DNA from: Propionibacteriaceae bacterium
GTDB lineage: Bacteria; Actinomycetota; Actinomycetes; Propionibacteriales; Propionibacteriaceae
Assembly (NCBI GenBank): GCA_031268065.1
Contig: JAIRXX010000329.1
Coordinates: 1-9,445, forward strand
Length of the DNA stretch: 9,445 nucleotides
Direction of reading: 5' to 3'
The notes beneath the pieces are model-generated. The model was not told where the DNA came from. It did not search any database and saw nothing but the letters and a program-made list of their open reading frames with translations. Made by a program: the position numbers and the translations under genes. Positions within the stretch are counted from its first letter, which is position 1. Each line of letters opens with the position of its first letter. Below are positions 6,533 to 9,445 of the stretch, one piece after another.

Positions 6533-7621
6533 GTGTCTTTTTCTGTCACTCCTGAAGAAATAGCGGACTTCGGAAGGACATTGACAACGCTGAGTGATGG
6601 GTGTCCCACGGCAAAACAGTACTGCGATTCTTGGGTACGTGCTGCTGGCCAGGATGACGCGATATTCGCTAATTTCTGTTCCACAGCGAATCAAGTGGCT
6701 AATAAAATTAACGAGCGCCTTGATTCGATTAGAGCGATTCTTGAAGCCTCGGGGACAGAGCTTGGCAAACTCGCCTCATATTATGTGAGCCAGGAAGATT
6801 CTCGCGCCGCTAGCATCGATGCATCATATTCCGGATATGATAAGGCTCCTAATTATATCCCGACAACTTACGCCTCACCGCTTCCCAATAATCCTGTCGA
6901 TGCCATCAGCGGAACCCCGAGCGATGCTGATCCGATACCACCTTTGGGCGATCTCATATTGCATGGCGCTGGGGTGCTGTTGAGTCCGACGGGGTGGGTA
7001 CTGACGATCATTGATCTTTTCTGTGAGGGAAAGAACCCTCTAGATGACGCGCTGAAGTGGGTCGCCGGAGACTGGAACGAAGCGAGCCAGGGATCTGAAG
7101 CGCTGGCGAGTCTGGCAAATTTCCACGGATCTCTCGCCAACGAGGTTCATGATGCCAAGAAAAAGGGGATGCAATCTTGGGAAGGGCATTCCGCCGAGGC
7201 TGCGAACTCTTACTTCAACCGTTTGGTTGACGCGCTTGATGACCTAGTCCCGGAAATCAAAGGTGTCAGTGGCGATTTCCACGCTGTGGCTTACGGTATG
7301 TGGTCTGCAGCTCAGAGCCTGTCATCAATCTTGTCAACGTTGTCGGACCTGCTTATTGCTGCGGCAATCTCATGGGCGGTTACCGGTTCGGTGTCATGGA
7401 CTGGGATTGGCGGACTCATAGGCACGGCGATTTCCTCTGCAGAGACCGTTGCCGTCGTAGCCATGTGGATCAAGGCCTACGATGTCTGGAACACTATGAT
7501 CACATGCGTCGACGCTTTCGCTGGAGCTTGCGCCGGTTATCTCGGAGCCATCCACAGCATCGATAGAATACAGGAAGTCGGCTCCGTCTCAGCGTCATAT
7601 GACAACCCATTTGTTTCTTGA
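6533..7621 (+). CDS. Putative type VII (ESX/WXG100-like) secretion substrate
   Basis: A 362-residue protein without signal peptide, not assignable to a named gene. An N-terminal helical domain (1-100) resembles EspC/WXG100-like proteins: SFSVTPEEIADFGRTLTTLSDG, a later stretch INERLDSIRAIL, then GTELGKLASYY. Tyr84 and Glu88 form a YxxxE motif, fitting the general type VII secretion signal YxxxD/E. A proline-rich linker (105-140) follows. A second helical domain (about 165-280) holds LKWVAGDWNEA and, at 216-218, W-E-G in QSWEGHSAEAANSYFNRLVD, the classical W-x-G turn between two helices. Residues about 265-313 are hydrophobic and may insert into a membrane. No toxin domain is seen. GTG 6533 is preferred over in-frame GTG 6479, 6485 and 6512 because GGGGAGGG (6519-6526) lies six bases before it. 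It is visibly poorer in GC than its neighbours. Confidence 0.72.
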   Translation: MSFSVTPEEIADFGRTLTTLSDGCPTAKQYCDSWVRAAGQDDAIFANFCSTANQVANKINERLDSIRAILEASGTELGKLASYYVSQEDSRAASIDASYSGYDKAPNYIPTTYASPLPNNPVDAISGTPSDADPIPPLGDLILHGAGVLLSPTGWVLTIIDLFCEGKNPLDDALKWVAGDWNEASQGSEALASLANFHGSLANEVHDAKKKGMQSWEGHSAEAANSYFNRLVDALDDLVPEIKGVSGDFHAVAYGMWSAAQSLSSILSTLSDLLIAAAISWAVTGSVSWTGIGGLIGTAISSAETVAVVAMWIKAYDVWNTMITCVDAFAGACAGYLGAIHSIDRIQEVGSVSASYDNPFVS

Positions 7622-7633
7622 AAGAACCCGCTA

Positions 7634-7987
7634 ATGACTGTTCCAACACCAGATTTTTTCCCTGGCTCAACTCTCCCGCAAGCGCTGAACGAGCGTGTTC
7701 GAGACAATCTCAAACTTTTAGCAGAGCGCGTCGGCGACGAACAACTCAGCAAAACACTTAGAGCTGCCGCCTACGGCAAGATTCCTTTAAGAGAGGTAAT
7801 CGTTTTGCCGCAGTTCCAGAATCTGGTGTCACGAGGATTGGAGGAATACCAGTCAGCGGTTTCGCAGAGCCGGGAAGCTGTAGAGAGCTTCCGCGAGGAG
7901 TCTTTGGATGAGGCGCTGGCGCTCGGTCTGATCCCCAGCGGGAGTCTGCCCGAATTCTTGCCGGAGCACCGGCGATCGCATGGCTGA
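7634..7987 (+). CDS. Hypothetical protein in the type VII-like cassette
   Basis: A 117-residue, mostly charged and helical protein that I do not recognise. There is no signal peptide or membrane segment. The N-terminus is TVPTPDFFPGSTLPQ, followed by helices rich in Glu, Arg and Leu (NERVRDNLKLLAERVGDEQL), a central IPLREVIVLPQFQNLVSRGL, and a C-terminal helix EAVESFREESLDEALALGL ending in a His/Arg tail. It starts 12 bases after the type VII-like gene, with only a weak ribosome binding site (GAAAG), and overlaps the next gene by eight bases, so it belongs to the same operon. Its small soluble nature and position next to a WXG-type protein make a chaperone, partner or co-secreted protein conceivable; this is inference from context only. 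Confidence 0.65.
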   Translation: MTVPTPDFFPGSTLPQALNERVRDNLKLLAERVGDEQLSKTLRAAAYGKIPLREVIVLPQFQNLVSRGLEEYQSAVSQSREAVESFREESLDEALALGLIPSGSLPEFLPEHRRSHG

Positions 7988-9116
7988 GGCACAGCCCGCC
8001 GGAAGAAGCCTCGAACGCGGTGAGGTGATGCTCTCCCCGCGCTGGCACCAAGTGCTTGGCTGCGTCGCCGGTGCAGCGCTCTGCCTGCTCGGGGTCGTCG
8101 CAGCATGCTCAGGCCAGGCACTGAGGCTGGCGTGGCTGATACTCACCGCGTTTCCAAGTTTCTGGGCCGGAGTGGCGTTGCTCGTAACGATGTGGCCGGT
8201 CTTCCGGATGCGCGACCGTGTCGGGCTCCGTGTCGGTGACGCTGGCCTAGAGGCGAGGAACACTGGCTTTGGCCGTGCTCTTGGGCCGATAGCCTGGCAG
8301 CAACTCAGCGCACTCAAAACAGACGACGGTGCCTCGATCATGGTCCTAGAATTGCGTGATCCAGCAGAATGGGCCGAACGGGTGCCACGCCACCTGGAGA
8401 CCAGGATCGCCAATGGGGTGCCGCTGTCACGAAGATTTCTGGCCATCAGCGCACAAGATTTCACAGCACTGGTCACTGCCCTAGCCAGGCGCAATGGTGT
8501 TCCCGCCACATCAGATGCAGGTGTCCGCGCCACCGGTTCGGATGCTCTCGCCGAGACTTCGCATGGCGAGGTACCCGTGCCGCGAGGCTGTGCGGCAATC
8601 CCGGAAGAGTGCCGTCTGATCAAGGCTGTGCCGCGTGGTTACCTCTTCCCTTTCGGGATCGCTAGCCGCTACCTCTACTTGCTCACAGCTTTCGCACTGT
8701 TTGCTGCCGTCTCCCTGCTCGTGCTCGGGGCAAGGACGGAGCCTGGAGACGGAACCGTTCTGTGGCTGTCGCTGGCGATTGTGACCTTGCTGTTGGTCAA
8801 CCCCGGCTACGGGATGGTCTTCCTCCGTCCGCGTTCCATCATGGTTACGGACGGTCACATGACTGTGACGACGCCCTTTGGCAGAACCAGGCATCTTCCG
8901 CTGGTTGGCCTAGAGAACGTCGAACTACACGAGGGAACTATCGGCGGCATTGGCCCGGGAGAACCCATCGTCTCGATCATGCTGCGCTACGCGCAAGACG
9001 GCCAATCCAGCGGACCATCAACGCCCAGGCGCGTATTGCTATCAGGCAGAGGTATGCCCGCCAAACCAATGCGCGCCCTGGGCATCTGGCTTATGTCACG
9101 TCGTTCGCAAAGTTAG
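7980..9116 (+). CDS. Four-span membrane protein with doubled PH-like layout (STM3941-like N-half)
   Basis: A 378-residue membrane protein. Two hydrophobic segments (about 24-44 and 50-73) are followed by a soluble domain (80-172) containing VGLRVGDAGLEARNTGFG, LGPIAWQQLSAL, NGVPLSRRFLAISAQDF. This order (beta strand, I-x-W-x-x-I turn, long helix at the end) resembles the STM3941 family, a bacterial PH-like fold. A polar linker (173-220) leads to a second pair of hydrophobic segments (229-250, 258-281) and another soluble domain with SIMVTDGHMTVTTPFGRTRHLPLVGLENV, so the layout is repeated. No catalytic motif is seen. ATG 7980 overlaps the preceding stop by eight bases, suggesting coupling; ATG 8028 would drop 16 residues but has a poorly spaced ribosome binding site. 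GC content is back to the level of the flanks. It may be a membrane partner or self-protection protein for the cassette; this is inference. Confidence 0.7.
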   Translation: MAEAQPAGRSLERGEVMLSPRWHQVLGCVAGAALCLLGVVAACSGQALRLAWLILTAFPSFWAGVALLVTMWPVFRMRDRVGLRVGDAGLEARNTGFGRALGPIAWQQLSALKTDDGASIMVLELRDPAEWAERVPRHLETRIANGVPLSRRFLAISAQDFTALVTALARRNGVPATSDAGVRATGSDALAETSHGEVPVPRGCAAIPEECRLIKAVPRGYLFPFGIASRYLYLLTAFALFAAVSLLVLGARTEPGDGTVLWLSLAIVTLLLVNPGYGMVFLRPRSIMVTDGHMTVTTPFGRTRHLPLVGLENVELHEGTIGGIGPGEPIVSIMLRYAQDGQSSGPSTPRRVLLSGRGMPAKPMRALGIWLMSRRSQS

Positions 9117-9121
9117 ACCCT

Positions 9122-9151
9122 CGCCAAGTGGCGCCCACCCGGACACCGGGT
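9122..9151. terminator. Pair of short hairpins between the cassette and glyA
   Basis: CGCCA-AG-TGGCG (9122-9133) and ACCCGG-ACA-CCGGGT (9137-9151) are two adjacent perfect inverted repeats in the 34-base gap between convergent genes; the second reaches the first base of the glyA stop. GC-rich stems without a U-run are common at actinobacterial gene ends, so a bidirectional terminator is plausible but not proven. Confidence 0.35.
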
Positions 9152-9445
9152 CACAGCACCAGGCCTGGATAGAGCGGGTGGGCGTCCAGCATTTCGGCGG
9201 CGGCGGCCTTAGTGCGTGCCGCCAGGCCGTCGGCCAGCAGGTATTTGGCCTTGCTCGCCTGGTCGGGGGCAGTTCCGGAGAGCACCGAGGCGATCAACTC
9301 GGCCACTTTGTCGAATTCGTCCGCGCCGAAACCGCGAGTGGTGAGCGCAGGCGTACCGATTCTGACGCCGGAGGTGTACCAGGCGCCGTTGGGATCGTTG
9401 GGCACAGAATTGCGATTGGTCACTATCCCGGCTTCGAGCAGCGCC
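9151..9445 (-). CDS. glyA: Serine hydroxymethyltransferase, C-terminal end (5' part outside window)
   Basis: The last 97 or so residues of GlyA, the pyridoxal phosphate enzyme that converts serine and tetrahydrofolate to glycine and 5,10-methylene-tetrahydrofolate in the cytoplasm. The reading frame runs off the right edge as [17 protein letters not shown] and continues with [19 protein letters not shown], the highly conserved C-terminal region with the Arg that binds the substrate carboxylate (SGVRIGTPA). After that, FDKVAELI and a normal tail end at TGA (9151-9153 on the + strand). The GTG codon at 9423 is internal and not a start. The PLP lysine lies outside the window. The gene is convergent with the type VII-like cassette and marks the return to housekeeping sequence. 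Confidence 0.95.
   Translation of the reverse strand, partial: ALLEAGIVTNRNSVPNDPNGAWYTSGVRIGTPALTTRGFGADEFDKVAELIASVLSGTAPDQASKAKYLLADGLAARTKAAAAEMLDAHPLYPGLVL

Noticed and set aside
5498..6555. Open frames on both strands overlapping the second half of the DUF2207 gene
   Set aside because: Arg/Pro/His-rich translations without family signatures; the DUF2207 frame is continuous and has conserved motifs through 6418.
6533..7621. Polymorphic toxin at the C-terminus of the type VII-like protein
   Set aside because: The C-terminal ~100 residues are hydrophobic helices followed by a short tail; no nuclease, ADP-ribosyltransferase or NADase motif can be seen, so toxin activity is not claimed.
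7853..8623. 256-codon open frame on the - strand opposite the STM3941-like gene
   Set aside because: Its translation is low-complexity (Ser/Arg/Pro/Ala) with no domain, while the + strand frame has membrane segments and an operon-style overlap with its neighbour.

Overview
The window reads as an actinobacterial chromosome. GC content is high over most of it. The CarD protein keeps the mycobacterial-type layout and length (161 residues), and IspF carries the actinobacterial-looking ending [17 protein letters not shown] starts are used at several genes. A family or genus cannot be fixed from this sequence alone.

Layout, left to right. (1) Positions 1-1373, + strand: the 3' end of a uracil/xanthine-type NCS2 permease, then azlC- and azlD-like genes for a two-part branched-chain amino acid exporter. 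The three are packed as one operon; azlC and azlD overlap by four bases (ATGA). (2) 1464-3295, + strand: housekeeping genes gpmA (phosphoglycerate mutase), carD (RNA polymerase-binding regulator) and ispF (MEP isoprenoid pathway). gpmA and carD each have a candidate promoter; ispF follows carD by 24 bases. (3) 3312-6418: a divergent pair with a 122-base shared upstream region. On the - strand is a proline/glutamine-rich, single-span membrane protein with a YpfJ-type zinc metallopeptidase domain (HEFGH). On the + strand is a secreted/membrane DUF2207-type protein.

(4) 6446-9116, + strand: the accessory-looking part. A well-formed promoter (TTGCCA-16 bp-TATCAT) leads a tight three-gene unit. 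Its first protein, of 362 residues, has the hallmarks of a type VII (ESX/WXG100) secretion substrate: a helical N-terminal domain ending in a YxxxE motif and a second helical domain with a W-x-G turn. It is followed by a 117-residue unknown soluble protein and a 378-residue membrane protein with a doubled two-helix-plus-soluble-domain layout; its first half resembles the STM3941 family. The first gene is clearly poorer in GC than its surroundings. No ESX machinery gene is visible, so this looks like an orphan secretion-substrate cassette of unknown purpose. (5) 9151-9445, - strand: the C-terminal end of serine hydroxymethyltransferase (glyA), convergent with the cassette.

The best candidate for something undescribed is the cassette in part 4. 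The rest is recognisable core metabolism, transport and cell-envelope genes. No tRNA, rRNA, CRISPR array, insertion sequence or integrase was seen, and no stretch longer than 300 bases lacks a gene.
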